A stretch of DNA of 64,000 nt from Aquila chrysaetos chrysaetos (GCF_900496995.4 NC_044024.1:1674001-1738000), one strand, 5' to 3'; shown: positions 13,793 through 29,000, counted from the first letter of the stretch. The notes: generated by a model not told the origin, from the sequence alone. A program made the numbers and translations.

Positions 13793-16700
13793 GTGAGTCC
13801 CGCTTTGTTCCTCGCTGCTGCGCTTCTCGTCTTCGCACAGCCAAGCAGAAGACTGACTTTTTTTTTTTTTCGGATCATGGTTGTCTTCTTGGTACAGAAT
13901 TCTGTATGTGGGGGAAAAAAAAATTGGCATCTGTGGCTTTTAATAGTTTCTGTCTGATTTTGATTGACTTCCAGATGAGGAATTCCAGTAGTTCTGATTT
14001 CTGCAACTGTAGGTCTAGTGATTTTGTGCAAATTAATGCTACATAGTAATTTTGTCCTTGACTCTTCTTCTCTAATAGTAAGGCTCATCTAAGGCTATAA
14101 TTTGTACTTATACACCTATATTTGTTGTTCTGTACGCTGTCTCTGCTTAAAATCATCAAGTAGCTATTTGTAGTCCAACAAACAGCTTGAACATCTGCTT
14201 TGCAAAACGGTAACTGGGTTCTAATGGTGTTTCACAGTGCAGCAGAGGGTCTCGGGTGGGTTCAAAGCCTGTGTGAAGGGAAGTCAGAGTTGTACAGAGC
14301 TTGTATTAAGAGAGCGTAGAGTTACAAAAAAATCACAAGTTATAGATCTGTGATTTGATAAATATAAAACGAGTATGTGTGATACAAACCCCAGGGGCGC
14401 TGGGCTTCCTCAGTGGCCCTGTGTGATAGCCCGAGACCTCCCTGGTGTGACGATGCTGTCTGTCCTCGTGGTCCGCAGGGCAGCAGCTGCTGCTTCCCTT
14501 TGCCGTCACCGTCCCTTGGCGAGAGCATCATCCTCCACGTGTCCTGCTCTGCTACGCTCAGATGCCAAAGCCCTTCTCGTGTATCTGGTCTCTTTTCAGA
14601 CCTTCTGGCTGGTTTTGGACTTGGTGTCTGACAACGCGCCTGCCCTACGTGGACGGTCCCCTTGATGGGATGGGCCATACCGTGATGCGGTGGTACCCGT
14701 GCTTTATGTGGGTGCTAAATATTACAACGTGCTACTATCTGATAGGGGTTTTTCTTAAAGTGTTTTAAGCTTTAATCCGGGAGGCGGAGGCCGTTCCTGA
14801 TGGCTGCGAAGGCGCCGAGCTGGCGCAGAGGACGCGGCGGTGGGAGCAGGAGCTGGGCTGCGTGGGTCGGTTATGGCTTCGCAGGGCGAGGGACTGCAGC
14901 GGCTGCTTGTGGGTAAAGGTCTGGGAGATAATGGGGCAGAATTAGAGAAAGGTGGCGATTCCCCGGAGCTCTCCAGGAGCTGCGCTCTGCGTGCGGAATG
15001 GCTGGCTCTTCCCGCGGCAGGTGTCCTCTAAAGCCCCTGGATGTCCAAAGGGTGCTTTAAAGTGGAAAATGAACCCTGCCAAAATTATTTCATGCTTGAA
15101 GTCATGTAACGACGCCTTTTTTTATTCTTCTAAGAACAGCGCCAGAATCCTTAGGTAGAACATAACTTAGGGTAAGTGCTGTGACATCTTTATTGCACCA
15201 AAACCACTCTCAACGCTTGTTGAGAACATAAGTAATAAATACTGAAAGAAGTAAAACTAACTTCACCTTCAGTCCCTTCCCCTAGCTTGAATCCTGCCTG
15301 ATTTCAGTATGAGGAATTTTATTTCCAATGCTGTCTTTTCATGATTGTCCAACTACATTGAGACATGAGGACTGCTTCCTGGGTCGAGCTCCTGGAAGAG
15401 CTCCCACGCTTTCCTACTGCAGAAAAGCACGGGTCCATTTTTATACAGAGAGGAGAAGGGGACTGGATGCCAGGGAAAGTAGGGAAAGAATTAATGGAGG
15501 AGTAGCAGTTTGTGCGTGGCTTGATGCCTGCTAAGCCCAAGTCCTGACTGTGTTATAAATCTCTCGGCTAGCGTTAGTTTTCCTCTCCAGCTCCCTGGCT
15601 CCATGAGTTTCCCATCTCCCTTGAAGCCTTCACAGTTTCACAGTGGAAAAGCCGTTTCCCTGTGGCTCTGCTCCAAGAGCGAGCTTCGTGAAACTCCCCG
15701 GATTCCTCCTCCCCAAAACGCTGACAAGTATGATGCATTTGGTACAGACTCCCTGAGTGATTCCAGCTAAATGTGGTCCATCATCTTTAGAGCCAGTGTC
15801 GTTCTGATGCTCAGATGGCTCAGGCGGGATCCAAGTCCTTTTGCACAGACTCCTTGAAATCTATTCCAGTGTCTTCGCCAGTCGCTTGTATAAGTAGCAA
15901 GTTTCCACTGTATGCGAACGGTGTAAATGGAGTGCTGCAGGCAGATGTTCGGAGGATTTAGCCTAGTCCGTTAGGCTGCCTAAGTGCTGCCTTTCTATTG
16001 CCAGATGTGCAGAGAATCGCTGCACGGTGAGAAATAGATGCTGAAAGTCGGTGGACTAACGAGGGCTTTTCTCATCATCCTTGTGTCCGGGTGAAAATGT
16101 GTCCTACTTTTATAACTTGCACTCCTTTCCCAGATTTCATGTTCCCTGAATGCATCAGAGCTGAGTCACTCCAGAAATGTAGCACACTTCCACCGATTAT
16201 ATATGTCTTTTTGTCAGTTAGGGGGTTTGGCCCCATAGCGTGATGGAGGTGGGGAAAATTGCCAGAGAGACAGGTCATTTTCCAAGTGGTGTTAGCAAGG
16301 TGGGTTATGTTGGCAAGCAGTTACTTCGTGTTTGGCCATCTCAGTTTTATTAGGTAGAGCAGTATTTAACAAGTGTAAGCTGTCAGGGTAGGGATTGACC
16401 TTGTAACAACCGTAAAATCAATAAATAAACAGAATAGCTTGCTTGTGCAACTCAGGCTGTTTGGTTTAGACCTACATGAAGGAATCTTACTTTTTAGAGA
16501 AGGACAATGAATCATTGAAACAAATAAATAAGATCATGTCACGGTACTGATAACACCGTTTTCTTCATGAGTTTTGCAAAGGGAAAGTTGATCAAATCTT
16601 TGATCTCCAAAGAGCCTCCAGAAGATAAAAGTGGATGAACTATAAATTCCCAGAAGGAAGGAGATGTGCTTTCCACTTGAGGCCTCACTAATATTTGTCT

Positions 16701-18611
16701 GGAATTAATTTTACGAACTTTCAAGTCCTTTCACACATGCAGTGAAAGACCAAAGTGATCCAAGTGTGGAAGCCGTGGTTGGAGGGAGGCTGCTCAGTCC
16801 CCTTCCACGGCTGTTTGAGTCCTGCTCGTCTTGGTACCGACAACGGGATGGCTTTGATGATTTATAAATGTCAAAGATAACACGGTTCCTTTCCTAAAAG
16901 TTTTTGCTTTTCGGAAAATTTGCTTTCAAGTCATTTGCTGTGAAAGGGGTGGTTTTGAGACAGGTCAGAGCTGGTCCCGAGGGGCCAGGGGAGGGTGATG
17001 GCCGTGGCCGTGCCCAGAGCACGGAGCCACAGGGACAGGACACGGGAGGCCACAAGCAGCGAAGCTGCTTTAGTGCCTCTTTGTTGCTTGCCGAAAAACC
17101 CCAAGAAAAGTTGTGTGCAATAGTGCAAAGCTATCGGTTGGATCCTGTCACTTCCAAACACGACTCCCATATTTCAAGGACTCCTCCTTTGAGGACTCTG
17201 GCTTCAGTCCTCCTACCCACTTGTCATGTTTTATGATCGTGTTTGCTTAATTTTTGTTTGTGTCCCTCCACGCACGGTGCCCTGGAACCCGTTAAGCAAG
17301 CCGAGGTCGTGTCCTGGGACGCGGTGCCTGCCTGGCTCCCCTCTCCGCTCGCTCTGTCCAGCCCGGCGCGGGCGTGGGTCACCCTGCCGCGGGCAGACGG
17401 CATCAATGGGAGCTGATGCCTGTCCCGGTCCTGAGGAGCACGGATCATCTTTCAAGCCAGCTTCCTGTCCGTGCCACCAAAACCAACATTTGTGCAGCTT
17501 TAAAAATTGCCGCGATTTTTTTCTGCTTCTCAAGGACCAGGATTATCCCCTTTCCAGCTCCATTTTACGGTGTTCTTTCTACTCGGTGTTACCGACTCCA
17601 CCTGTCACTTAATTTGCTTTAGTTCACTAAAACTTGACCCTCTTCAATGTCTTTTTTTTTTATTTTTCTCTTTTTCCCTCCTTCCTTTCTGTCTTGGTGT
17701 ATTTATGCTGCTGTGGAACCGCTGTTGCTCCCAGATTAACAAATCATTCTGGAGCTGGTAATTAGCAACAGTTGTGCTAAAAGGAACCATCAAGAATGTT
17801 AAATTAGTCCACTTTTAAATAAACTGTGTATGAAATGTTAGATCTCTATTCCCAGAGCACCAGTAAAAATGCTGCTGGCTCTTTGCTAACAAAGCCAAAA
17901 TATGGGAGTAGCATGGTTGTAACTACAGAGACAATTCCGTGCTCTTGAGGTTATAAATAATGACAGAGCATTTACAAAGCAGATGTCAATAGGACTCTTT
18001 AAAAAACATTGTTTTAAAAAAAAAAAAAAAAACAAAACTAGTTTCTTTTTCTCCTACTTTCATCTCTGTTCCCAGTTAGATCCCTGCCGTGCTGCTTTCC
18101 TGGTTTGCTTGGTTTTTGCTTTTTGGTTTGGGTTTGGTTTTTTTTTTTTCCTTCCTAGATTTTTTCATATTGAGCTTGGTGAGAAACATAAGTGATTGTT
18201 ATCCATTCTTTGATTTGGAGCATGGCAGCTGGGAAGAGGCTGAGCAGATGGCTGTCCTTAAGCTGACAACAATTTGGTTCCTACTACTTTGGCAGACCTT
18301 ACTGCCGAGGAAAGTCCTTCATGAGAACTCATGGGTTTCAGTGCTGCAAATGGCTTTTGTTGAAATGAAAATGAAGTTCTGGGAGAGCAGAAGCTTGTCT
18401 CGATCCCTGCTTCTACCTGAAGCTTTGGAAGTGATGCGCCGGCTACGTGGGTTCAGCCTGTTAGTACTCGCTTGGTAGTTTTAGGATGGTTTGGGGATGG
18501 TTTAGCAGGTAGCTGATGCCAGGGTCTGGCCGGGGGTGCCTGGGTCCCTCTGTCCCCCCGGGCAGCCCCTGGTCCCGCAGCCGACCCGGCAGCGCTGACG
18601 ATGCAATAGGG

Positions 18612-18666
18612 CTTTTCTTTCTTTTTTTTTTTTTTTTTTCCTTTTCTTTTCTTTTCTTTTTTTTTT
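18612..18666. repeat. Pyrimidine (CTTTT)n-like low-complexity tract
   Basis: This is an almost pure C/T stretch of 55 nt with long T runs and repeated CTTTT units, inside an EDA intron. It is a simple-sequence feature with no sign of an associated mobile element. Confidence 0.85.
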
Positions 18667-21600
18667 AAATATCTAGATCACAATAGCAACTTTTCCTGCC
18701 GGCTTCCTCTCCTTTGGAAAGGGCAGGTTCGTCCCTCTGCCTCCAGAACAATCGGTGCCTTTGTGTCGGCCCCGTGCAATTCCCCAAAGCCCAGGCATTC
18801 CCAGAAACGCAGATGTATGAAGGGCGATAGAGCCTTATTGTGCTCCGAAACCATGGTGATGAGCACTCGGTAAATACAGAACATTTCCTGGATACTGGAG
18901 CGCAGGAGACAGTCCCGAAAGAAAAGCTCACCACAGAGTGCTTGCACTTAGTGATTTCCCCCAGAATTTCTCTGTGATTTCCCCCAAAATGGGAGAAGGG
19001 AGGAATTAAGATGGTGTTTGAATCTTCGTGGACAGTCTCCATCCCTTTCCTGTGACGTTGCTGTCAGTACTTGTTATTACTATGGTAAAATTAAGAACTA
19101 CAGCTCATTTACAGATCCTTACCTACATGTTATACCTATGCTTATGATAATAAGGCAGGTAGCTGTCTAAGTTCTTATACCTCAGGCACTTTTCAGCCAT
19201 GAAGATACAGTGATAAATATATAGGTGACTTATTTTAGACTAACGTCTTGTGTCTGTGCTCATTTCTAACCAACATTTCCACTGAGACAGATCCAGAGAA
19301 GCTTAACAACTGGCTAGAAAGCCAGAATAATGTTTAGGTCCTGGTTTCAGCTCTGTTACAGCAGTGGTAGATTAATACCATGTCATTTCTGGAAATGAGT
19401 GAAAGCAAAGGTGAAGGTGATGTTAAAGGGGATCTTCTTGCTTTAGGTATAACTTTAAAGGGAATAAATTTTTAGACAGCTGAAACATTTTCAGCATGTC
19501 CTTGGTTCAAACTACTCTGAATTCATTTTTTTAATACTGAAATTACTTTGAGGTCAAATTTGCTGCCGTGTCCATTAACAATCTTTGCTGAAGCCTGTCT
19601 TGGGAAACCATAGGCAGTTGTTTGTCATCCAGGGGCATGATGTGGTAGATACCCAAACAAGGCATAATTTGAGGGAAGCTCCATGTAGCCCAAGGGCATT
19701 GGGAAAGCAGAGGTGTTAACATCTAGGCTTGAGCCAACATGCTACTTCAGCTTAAAGATTTTGGAGTCACTTTCTGTACCTAGAAAGCGTGTGATGCTGA
19801 AAGCCTGAGTGGCGACGTTCATTCCTGCAGTATACGTTGAGGGTGATATTTCATGAGGATGTGCTGCATCAGTCAGCAGGAAGGAACCAGGGTCTGAAAA
19901 CTGATGGAGTCCAGAATTCTTGACTGAAGTCTGGTATGGTGCTGTCCCAATTGGCTATTAAATATTAAAAGCAATTAACTTGCTGGGAGAGGTACAAGCC
20001 TAATTGCATGGTGGCCGTGATGAGGAATTGTTCCAGGTCACAGGGTTCACAGTGTAATGGTCGATGTGTCGTGATCCATACGCAACCTCCGTTTGCCCCC
20101 TGTTTTCTTCACCAGCCCTTCCAGTTGTGATCTGGATTGTTGCAAAAGAAATCCTGCTTCATTATTCTTAATATTTGCAAAGGCGTGATTAGGTGCTGTT
20201 GATTTGTTCCATCCGTAGAGCTGCTCTGGTGTGTGTTTGTCCTTCCCTGGTACCTCCTGTCTGGTTTGGATAAGGTGGTGGGATGACCGCTGGAAGATTT
20301 TGAGATGCCGAGGATATTCAGAAGGCTTGAGAAGGAATTCTCTGGTCAGAATCTCGCCTTGGGTTGCATTTTCAGATGCTTGCGCTGATTCCACTTTTGG
20401 GTAGATTTCAGAGTTGTCCTGAAGGATCCTCAGTGCGTAGCCCACAGTGTGTGCTTCAGCAGGCTTTGCTGAAACTTGAACTAAACTTCTAAGCTTTTTT
20501 TACAGCTGCATGTTAAGCAGGGACCAGCGTTATTAGAAGTGACTGGTGATTCCGTATGAATTCCACTTCTGAAAACCGGGGCTTTTCATAATGCCTCGGG
20601 TCAAATACTGAACTTCAGGAATCTCAGATAGTTTCTTCTGTTACAAAACATGGCCAGGACTAATGAGAGGAGAACAGATGTTCCAGCCAGGCAGGAATGC
20701 GATTGCATCTGAATTATGTGTGCATCTGAACTATGGATGCCATGCACCAAACATTGTAAATGCTGAACTCAACTAGGAGCTAGTGATTTCTTTCCCACAG
20801 TATGAGAGGCTCTATTGTCTGTCTCGCTGAAGTATTTGCAGCTGAGCTTTGATTTCTGTGAATAAACTGACTCTCTGGCCACATCCACCGAGTATTTTGC
20901 AGGCAGACACAAGTTTGCTTAGCACATGCTCCAAGCCCATCTGGTCGCAGATCAGCTCTAGCACAAAAGCTGAGGAACTGGTGCTGAGCTGGATCACGTA
21001 CACCTTTTGGAATGGCCAGGTATGGCAGTCCAGGCTCAGGGTCCTGCTGCAGCGACTACGGGGTATCTGCCTTCTGCAGATCTTGGGCTGAATAAGCTTA
21101 TTTTTCTGTCTGTGGGGGCTGGGGTGGGACTGAATATCCAAACGCAGAGCTGCTTCGCTGGTGATGGGAATTGTGAAGTTGTCTTCAATTTGTGGCCTGT
21201 CTGGGCACTCGTTAAAAATCCACTCAGTTATAGTAGCCCAGATACATTAGCCATAAGAAAAATACTGTTGCCGAAAGCTGAACACCACCACCACCACTGG
21301 GAAACTCTTTGGGGAAAAAGTTGTGAATGAGGCATGGTAGTTGCATGTTTTTATTAGGGCTTTGTTGGCCATGATGTATAGCAACATTGTTGGATTTGTA
21401 ACTCATCTTGTTAATGCGAGCAGGATTTGGTGAAGTCCGTTAATCTGTTTGAAAAGCTGTGAATGGGTAAACTCAAGAGTTGGCTGAGCCAGGCAACGCT
21501 TTGCTGTGTCATGACTGCTGCAGGGACTTGACTTTGGCTTCCCGAAGAGTTGTGGGGTCTCTCTTGGGTTTCCTTCAGACCCCTTTTCAGAGTCATACAA

Positions 21601-22784
21601 ATGGTAGTACATGTATATGCACACAGATACATCTTTGGATATAGATCCCATGCTACTCCGTGTAATTAAACCATCAGTTTACAGACAGCTGTTCAACGCT
21701 ACAGAGGTTTTCGATCCAATTAGGCAGAATTACATATGGGAGGAAGAAAAACATGTGAAGTTCTACAGGGATGAGATAGTCGAAGAGATTTCCTCCCACC
21801 TGCCCTCGATTCCTTATGGATAGCTGTGGTGGGGAAAAGTGCATTTAAAACATCCAGCAAACAATTTCAGAGAGCCTTTCGTACGCTTGGTTAAAACCTT
21901 GCTGCAGCACCACTTGGGAATCATTTCTACTGGAATTCATGACATATGTTAGTTGTTTATCTTAGTGGGATATGACTTAAAATGTCAGAATGTTTTGTGT
22001 TAAGCAACAACCGAATAAAACAAACAAAATAAAAACACAGCTGTAATACTACGCTTTAAATTGTTGAATTCAAATATGTGGTATTGATAAAGTAAGCAAT
22101 AGGGTGCAGTGGTGTATAGAAAATAAGCCTTGCGAGTCCAGCCAGCAAGCCAAAAAAAGCCTTGAGATACTTGAATTAGAAATAGTAATGTTGTTTGTCA
22201 GCTCTGCTGTAAAGATCCAGCATTTGGAATCCAACCTAAGTGCCTGAAGGAAAACAAAAGGCACATCATATTCTTCTTCCATAGCCAGTGAGAGTGTGGA
22301 AAATGAAATATGATGGCCACAGGTTCTGGTGTGAACCCCAGGAACTTGGCTGGGACTGATTATGTGGGAGCGCAGTTAAGAAGGGTGGAGATTTATGTTT
22401 GATTGGGTTTTTGTGTTTTTGCGAAGGCAGTGCAATATTATTTTGCCAGCAACAGTGGCTCTGTAGTTAATTGGGAGCAGGATTTTGTCTTTGTTCATGA
22501 ACACATTTGCGCTGTGGTGTGCTCGCACCTACTCAGTGGAAACTGGATATTTTTATTAAAAGCCTTCATGGTATCAGCAGGCTGTCCTGGTACCTTGCCA
22601 CCAATCCCAAAGTGGACCTGAATGGGATTGAGGAGATAAATCAACTTGGTTGTTCTTTACGTTGTATAAAGTGATGGAAATTCCTGTTGCAGTGAGTCAG
22701 GATACCTCTGCCTTATTGAGAAAGCAGTGAGTAGTGGTGTTTAGCAGAGCTCTGGCTGTTGGAGAAGCAGAGCTGAGGTCGTGG

Positions 22785-22890
22785 AGTAATGTAGGGTGGA
22801 GGGGACCCCAGGAGGTGACTGGATCCAGCCCTCTCCCCCAAAGCAGGACCAACACCATGACAGAGGTGACAGACTTCGAAAGGACGGTTG
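22785..22890 (-). repeat. CR1-like LINE fragment, minus orientation
   Basis: The + strand around 22795-22855 reads like the reverse complement of a CR1 3' region. It has a 'ggaggggacc..caggaggt' core, then 'tccagccctc' and 'caaagcaggaccaacacc'. That order is typical of the antisense of avian CR1 ends. Divergence is high and borders are approximate. Confidence 0.55.
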
Positions 22891-25304
22891 CTTTTCTAGC
22901 CTGGTGCTTCCATGACCCTGGACCTATGTTGTTCCTCATGCCAAAAAGCCCTTAAGAGGTACACAGGGCTGGTGGGTCTCTATGTGCTCCAGTGCTGGTC
23001 CCTTCAAACAGCAGCTGATGACCTACGAGTCACACCATCCTTTTTAAGGTGGAAAAACCTGGTAAATGCATGAGAGCAATTACATTCGTCTTACTCCTTC
23101 CCTCCTTTCCAGCTGGGGCAGAGGGTGGTTGCTCAACAAGGCACCTTTACCTGGACCAGTGAAACAGGTTGTTGACTGATGGTCTCCTAGGTCTGTCTGT
23201 TTTGCTTGCACTTCAGTTCTGATCATCTTGAACTGCAGTAACTACAGATATTTTTTTTCCCTTCAATATGATTTAAAGATCAGCATAAAGTACATCACAA
23301 CCTACTGTCACTGTTGGCCATTATGTCTGTATATTTGCATTTAACTGTCCTCCCATTCCTTATGAGCTTGACCAAGTTATTGCCTGATGTGAAGAGTCCT
23401 GTTTTTTAATTGTCAAACCAGGCAAAAATATCTCTTGAGTATTGCCAGGAGAAAAAAAAACTTTGGCAACAGCAAAAAAAACCTGTTACGTGATGAGATC
23501 TTACATCGTCTGAAGCTGTCTGAGGAAGAGAGGTTGTGGCTCTCTGGCATCTAGTGTCACTCCAGGGACTCAAGAGATGGGGCAGGGATGAGCTGTGACT
23601 TCTCTCTGTTTGTTTTCAGACCGATAAGCTTGAACTGGGGTCTGGTGTATGGGATCAGAGGAATAGGGAGGGAGCAGGCTACTGATCCATGGAGCTCCTG
23701 GAGCAGCATCTGATCATCTGGATGACACATGGATGTAGGCTTGTCCTTTGGCGGATTGCTCAGAGAAGAGCAGTGAGGCAGCAGAAGGCCACTCTCATAC
23801 CTAACTCACCACAAGAGAAATGATTCTCAGCCTTTGGTGTTGATGCACAGGCTCTTCTCAGACCCTCTGGCCAAGCCGCAGAGTGTCCCAGAAGTGTCGG
23901 GGGATAACGCAGTGCGGGATACTTCCCCTGGAGACATACGGAGGCATGTGAAAAGTCGGTAAAAGAGATGAAGAATAGCCTCGATAAGTGGATGGAGGCA
24001 AGGGAGTGCCTCAAAAGAGTACAAGATGAGCTGCAAACTCTTCTTGATCTCTCGAGCTGGAGGAGACTGGCTTTGAGCATTAGGCAGTTTAATTCAGCAC
24101 AGCGGTGGGGTATCAGAAGAAGTGTCAGCTCTAAATTGGCTCCAAGCCAGTCTTGGGGACTTAGCAGCTTATAACTCCAGAATATGATAGGGCTACCACT
24201 AAGCAAAGACTCCTGAAATGTAGGGCCTGTGTTTCTACTGTGCACAGAGTTTAAGTTCAGTGAAGGTAGAGCAGCAGGCTGGGATGTCCTCCAGGCGTGA
24301 CTCTTGGTATTGCCGTGGAAGGAAGATGCTGTTAGGTGAAGGACAAGGAGAGAATGCTGTTTCATGGGATGCTGGCATAGAGCATCTCAATTTAAGATGT
24401 CACCAGAAAAAGACAATTAAGGGTGACTGTGTTCACACATGAATTTTGAAGAGTTTAAAACAAATGGAAACAAAAGCAGAGAGAGAAGCAACAATGGTGG
24501 TTAAGGAAAAACTGAATGGCCTTGGGCTCTGCCTTACATACTAATATATCAAGCAGCACTGTTTCATCCATCACCCACTTTGTACAATGAGCTCCCCATT
24601 CTGTTATGTAATATATTGACTATATTCTGATTTATTGAAATTAGTACTAGCCTTGTACCAGGGACATTGCATCCCTAACTTGGATTCAGCCATTCCGCCT
24701 GTAATTGCAGGCAGTGTCTTTCCCCAACACTTAGCAGAAGACCTCCCTTCCTCATCCCACCCCCCCAAAAAAACCACTCTGGCAAGGCATGCCGGAAGTT
24801 TTGAGTAGTGTATGATGTGTTTTACTTCTGGGATATTTTCCTAGATCTATAATTTATCATGTTTTCTAAATATTCTGGAGTAATAATGCCAAAGCTGCTC
24901 TTCAAGATCTGTTGCCTTTTTCTCTGGAATTGGTGAAGACGCACTTTCTTTTTCAGGGAAGGGAAAAAATTTATCTTGTTTCAGTATTAGTATCACTGAC
25001 TGATATTTCAGTAGGGTCCAAGAAGCTTTCATCTGGATAGACCAAATTTCCTGAAAATGTTGAAAACATATTGGTTCCAAACCTCCCCCAAAACCACATG
25101 TTCTAGATTAAGCATGTGTTTGGGAGCTAACATCCTTCTTTCCCCAACTCCACCATAGTCTGGCATTAATAACACCACACTTAAAAATATTTGAAAAGCC
25201 TTACATATCTCATGCCCATGTGAATGAAGTAAATATCATTACACCAGTTCTGTAAATGAAACAACTGAGTTCCGGAGGTTTGACTAAAGTGGAGTTTTTT
25301 GATG

Positions 25305-25505
25305 TTATTCATTGGGACAACTTATATCAAAGAAGGTAGTAGATTCTGCATCGCTTGAAATCTCAGGTAGCACTTGAGCTTTTCTTTCCACCCCATCCAC
25401 CTGTAGTATTGGTCAAATAGAGATAGAGGGATTGATGGGAGGCTTAACGGGTAGGACTTCTTTAATACTTGGTCATCATAATGGTTCCTTCTGGTCTTAA
25501 GGTTT
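25305..25505 (+). repeat. Old CR1/L3-like LINE 3' fragment
   Basis: Two landmarks of amniote CR1/L3 3' ends appear in the right order. One is 'gtagtagattctgcatcgct' near 25340. The other is 'catcataatggttccttctg' followed by 'gtcttaagg' near 25475-25503. The divergence suggests an old insertion. Borders are approximate and the call rests on remembered consensus patterns. Confidence 0.5.
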
Positions 25506-26049
25506 GCGAAAGTTGACAGGACTGGTTAGTTCCCAGGCATGGGTCAGGAATGGGGTAATATTTTAGTAGCTGCTTTGCCCCTCTCTTTTTAGGAAGCCCC
25601 AAGTGGCAGAGAACATCCTTCCTGGAGAGGTGGAAACCTTCACAGCTGGAGGGCACGTGGTGGTCAGAGCTTTCTATGAGAGATGGAAACACCCCGCATT
25701 GCTGGGTTGAACGGTTAGCAGGACTTGAGTTCTGGGACACTCATCTGCTGGACTACAGAGCCTGGTTGTCATGCTCGGCTTCTGTTTTCATCTCCATTAG
25801 TAATGGTTTCCCAACTAATGTCCAGGATCTCATTTCAGATTCTGTTAGCTATCTATTCTCCAGAAGTTACTGGTGGATTTGGGCAGTATTCAGAGCTTTG
25901 TCTGAGATTTAGCAAGTAGTCTCTGTTAAACCAGATGGTTAGTTGGATTTGGAAAAATACTTTACATGAATTTCCATACCTGATCATTAAACCTAATATT
26001 CTTCTTCCAACTACAGCCAGAAGCTCATACTTCAAAGAAAAAGCTGCGA

Positions 26050-26066
26050 TTTTTTTTTTTTTTTTT
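26050..26066. repeat. Poly(T) tract, 17 nt
   Basis: This is an uninterrupted T run in the large EDA intron, with no element recognised in the flanks. Confidence 0.8.
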
Positions 26067-29000
26067 AGTGCACAAAGACAATATAGTTTTTAAAACAGGC
26101 ATATTAGATAACTCACATAGAGGTCCCCGCTTCTGTTTTTAATCTTCAAAATTAGATGTTCATCTTGAAACTAGCTGTGGACTTACTCATTTCAGGTCAC
26201 CTTATGCTTGTTTTATGAATGAGTGAGAAGCGATGTGGCGTTTCTGGAAGACACTAACATCTCATTAATCGCCAAGATTTTGTCTCTGATTCTGTTTGTA
26301 ATCTGGGCTGAGGATAACTTGTCAGTACCATGTTCTCATCTCTCGGAGGCAGAGTGGTGATAGCAATATGGAGATAGCTCAGTTGTATTATCTGGTCTTA
26401 AATATTCCCCAAACCAGAGTCGTGCTTAGGTAACAAGATTGATGATATACCATAGTAACTTAGTGCTAGGAATATAGAAAAGGGATGCCTTAGTAATCTT
26501 TCGGTCAAGCAGTGAATGCTGAAAACAGGTTGGGTACCTTTCCGAAACTGGTTGAACACCTTGAAGACATCTGTAGATGTCTTTGTTCTGAACTGAATGT
26601 GGATGCTGCTAGGATATGGTAGTGGCACTCATCAGCTTTGTTCTGCTCTTGGCAACTGAGAATTTGAGAGAGTTCATCAGCCTTCCTAGGTACTCGTCCT
26701 TTGTTTGACTGATTTCCCTAATGGTCAACCTTTTATAGGTTTTATATAAAATAAGCATAATTACAAAGATCTGTTCCCATCAATAAAACCAGTTTGAACT
26801 GTTTTGCAGGAATTTAAACTATTTCTTGTTAATCCACACACACAACTAATAAGCGAATGCAGGGGTTTTTTAATATACTATTTATATCAGCATATGTCCT
26901 AAAGAAGTTTTTGATATTTTTGTATTTATAGTAAATCATAGCAGTGCGTAGCGTGCAGAAAGAAAAATCAGGGTGGAGGGGAGGGGAGTAAACTCTATTA
27001 ATCTTTATAAAAGAAAACATGTCATATGTAATATCCTCGAGTTGCATCACCATCTGTTTTTTTCTGAAGCACTTGGAAATGATCCAGCAGATGCTAGGGC
27101 TGCAGAAGCTGGGGGCTAGACCGTGCTCCCTGAAGCACAGTTAGATGTCTTCTGCTGCTTGCTGGGCCACAGGTGCAGTTTTACCCAACAACAACTCATC
27201 TATTGCAAATATTTTCTTTAGCTTAGGTGAGAAGCTTGCATCTGAAGTGGCTCAGTGCTAAAACCCGTGGCCGTAGTGCTTCTGCTAGGAGCAGTGACTT
27301 GGCATTGCTTGGAGCCTTCCCCTTGCAGATAGATGCCCAGCTGGATGGCTCTGCAGGCAGAAGGCTTCCAGGGTGGCTTTTTTGTTTGGGTTGGGGGTTT
27401 TTGTTATCATATAGAGCTGCCTTTTCCTGCTTGAACCTTTCCCTCGAACTTTACCACTCTTGCTGGTTTTATATTCCCTCCTTTTCTGTTACCATCCCCT
27501 TTTATTTTCCCAACAGATGTGGAAAATAAGCTTTTGGAGAAGTCTAGGTCTCAAGCGCTGTTCAAAGCCAGGGTCTTCAAAAGCCCAGCGCGCAGCGTTG
27601 CTGCTCTAACACCTTTGCTGGGGAAGTCCCGTCCTGTGATGAAGAACTCAGCTGGCAGATGATAGAACTGGCCAGAGTTATTACAGCAGGAGTCGGTGGG
27701 CTTTTCCTACAGGAAATCCAATGAAAGAGATTATAAATTTTAGAAGTAGATCAGGTAGCTAGCTTAAACGTTTCAAGTCAGGCTAGCAGCCTGCTTCATA
27801 GCTTAGTAGCTGTGGCTTTAGTAGTTAGGCAAAAATAACCTCACCACTTTCCAAAGGGACCGATGAACTTTTGAGAGACTTCTAAGCAGTGACCCATGAC
27901 ACCGGAGGGCTTGCTCTGAGCCAGAAGACCCCCTCCAAACCTGTGCTCCTCCTTCTGCAGGTTAGAAGAAGCCTTCTCGTTCCAAGCTTAATGGTCTTGG
28001 GGAGCAGTTTGCACAGGTGAGGACATGCCAGCGCTGTTCTTTAAACCCTAATAGGTCTTCTCTCTCTGTGCCCATCACTGTAGCCTTTTGCAGTGGTGCT
28101 GTCAACCCTTTCCCAGCGTTGATGGCCAACCGGGCAAGCTCTGCTTGACCACTTCTTGACCTTCCCAGGAGCCCTTCTGTGAAATTGTTCTCATTTAAAT
28201 TGATCTTTCTGTATGTAGATGATCAGGATTGACTGCGTTACTCCCAGGATTTTCACTCCTGCCTACTGAGTGGCATCAGTATTGCCCCATGTCTGCTGGA
28301 GGTATTTCCACTGATCTTTTAGGATTGTATTTCTGCCTTTCCTGGCTGTGCGACAGCAACTTGGTACGTGCAGACGTTGTCTTCCACAGCTCCATCTGAG
28401 GAGCTCCACCATCCAGCAGAAAAGTTTATTATTCCCCATGTATATATAATTTATAGGACTATGCATTTTGTATGACTGAATCTCATTCCGTGCTTATTAC
28501 GCTTCAAAGCCATCCAGCCTGTCCTCTCTGATGTCCCGGTCCTCTTCTGTATTAACAGTTCTTGTCAACTTCCCCTCCTCTGCAAAGGAAAGCTAAAATG
28601 AGAGGTGGAATAGAGCTGACAGCTCCTTCAAGGAGGGAGTAGAGCATAAGCATAAATTTAATTTCAGATGAAAGACAGGAAATGTAGAAGGGGATGGACT
28701 TCCCTAGGTCTGGGGTCTGGTTTGACCTCAAACACGAGCAGACAGCCTGCGGAAAGGAGGTGGGAGATAGGTGGGATTGGTACAAAGAAGTAGTACAACA
28801 GTCGAGCACAAGCACATACGGAGGAAAACGGCTACGCTTGCGTAGCTGTCGTGATTAATACCAGCAGCCAAGACCATGGGCTTGATCTCCAGTACGTTCG
28901 TAACAGATACTTAAAGGAATTCATGAGGAACAGAGGTGATGCCAGAAAAGTGTAGAAAAGCAAACTCGAGGTTATTTTTATAAAGAAGGAAAAAGAGGTG

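Noticed and set aside
23760..24365. Minus-strand frame of 201 residues in a large EDA intron
   Set aside because: I could not link it to any known protein or retroelement reading frame, and it lacks neighbouring exons. A protein search would settle it.
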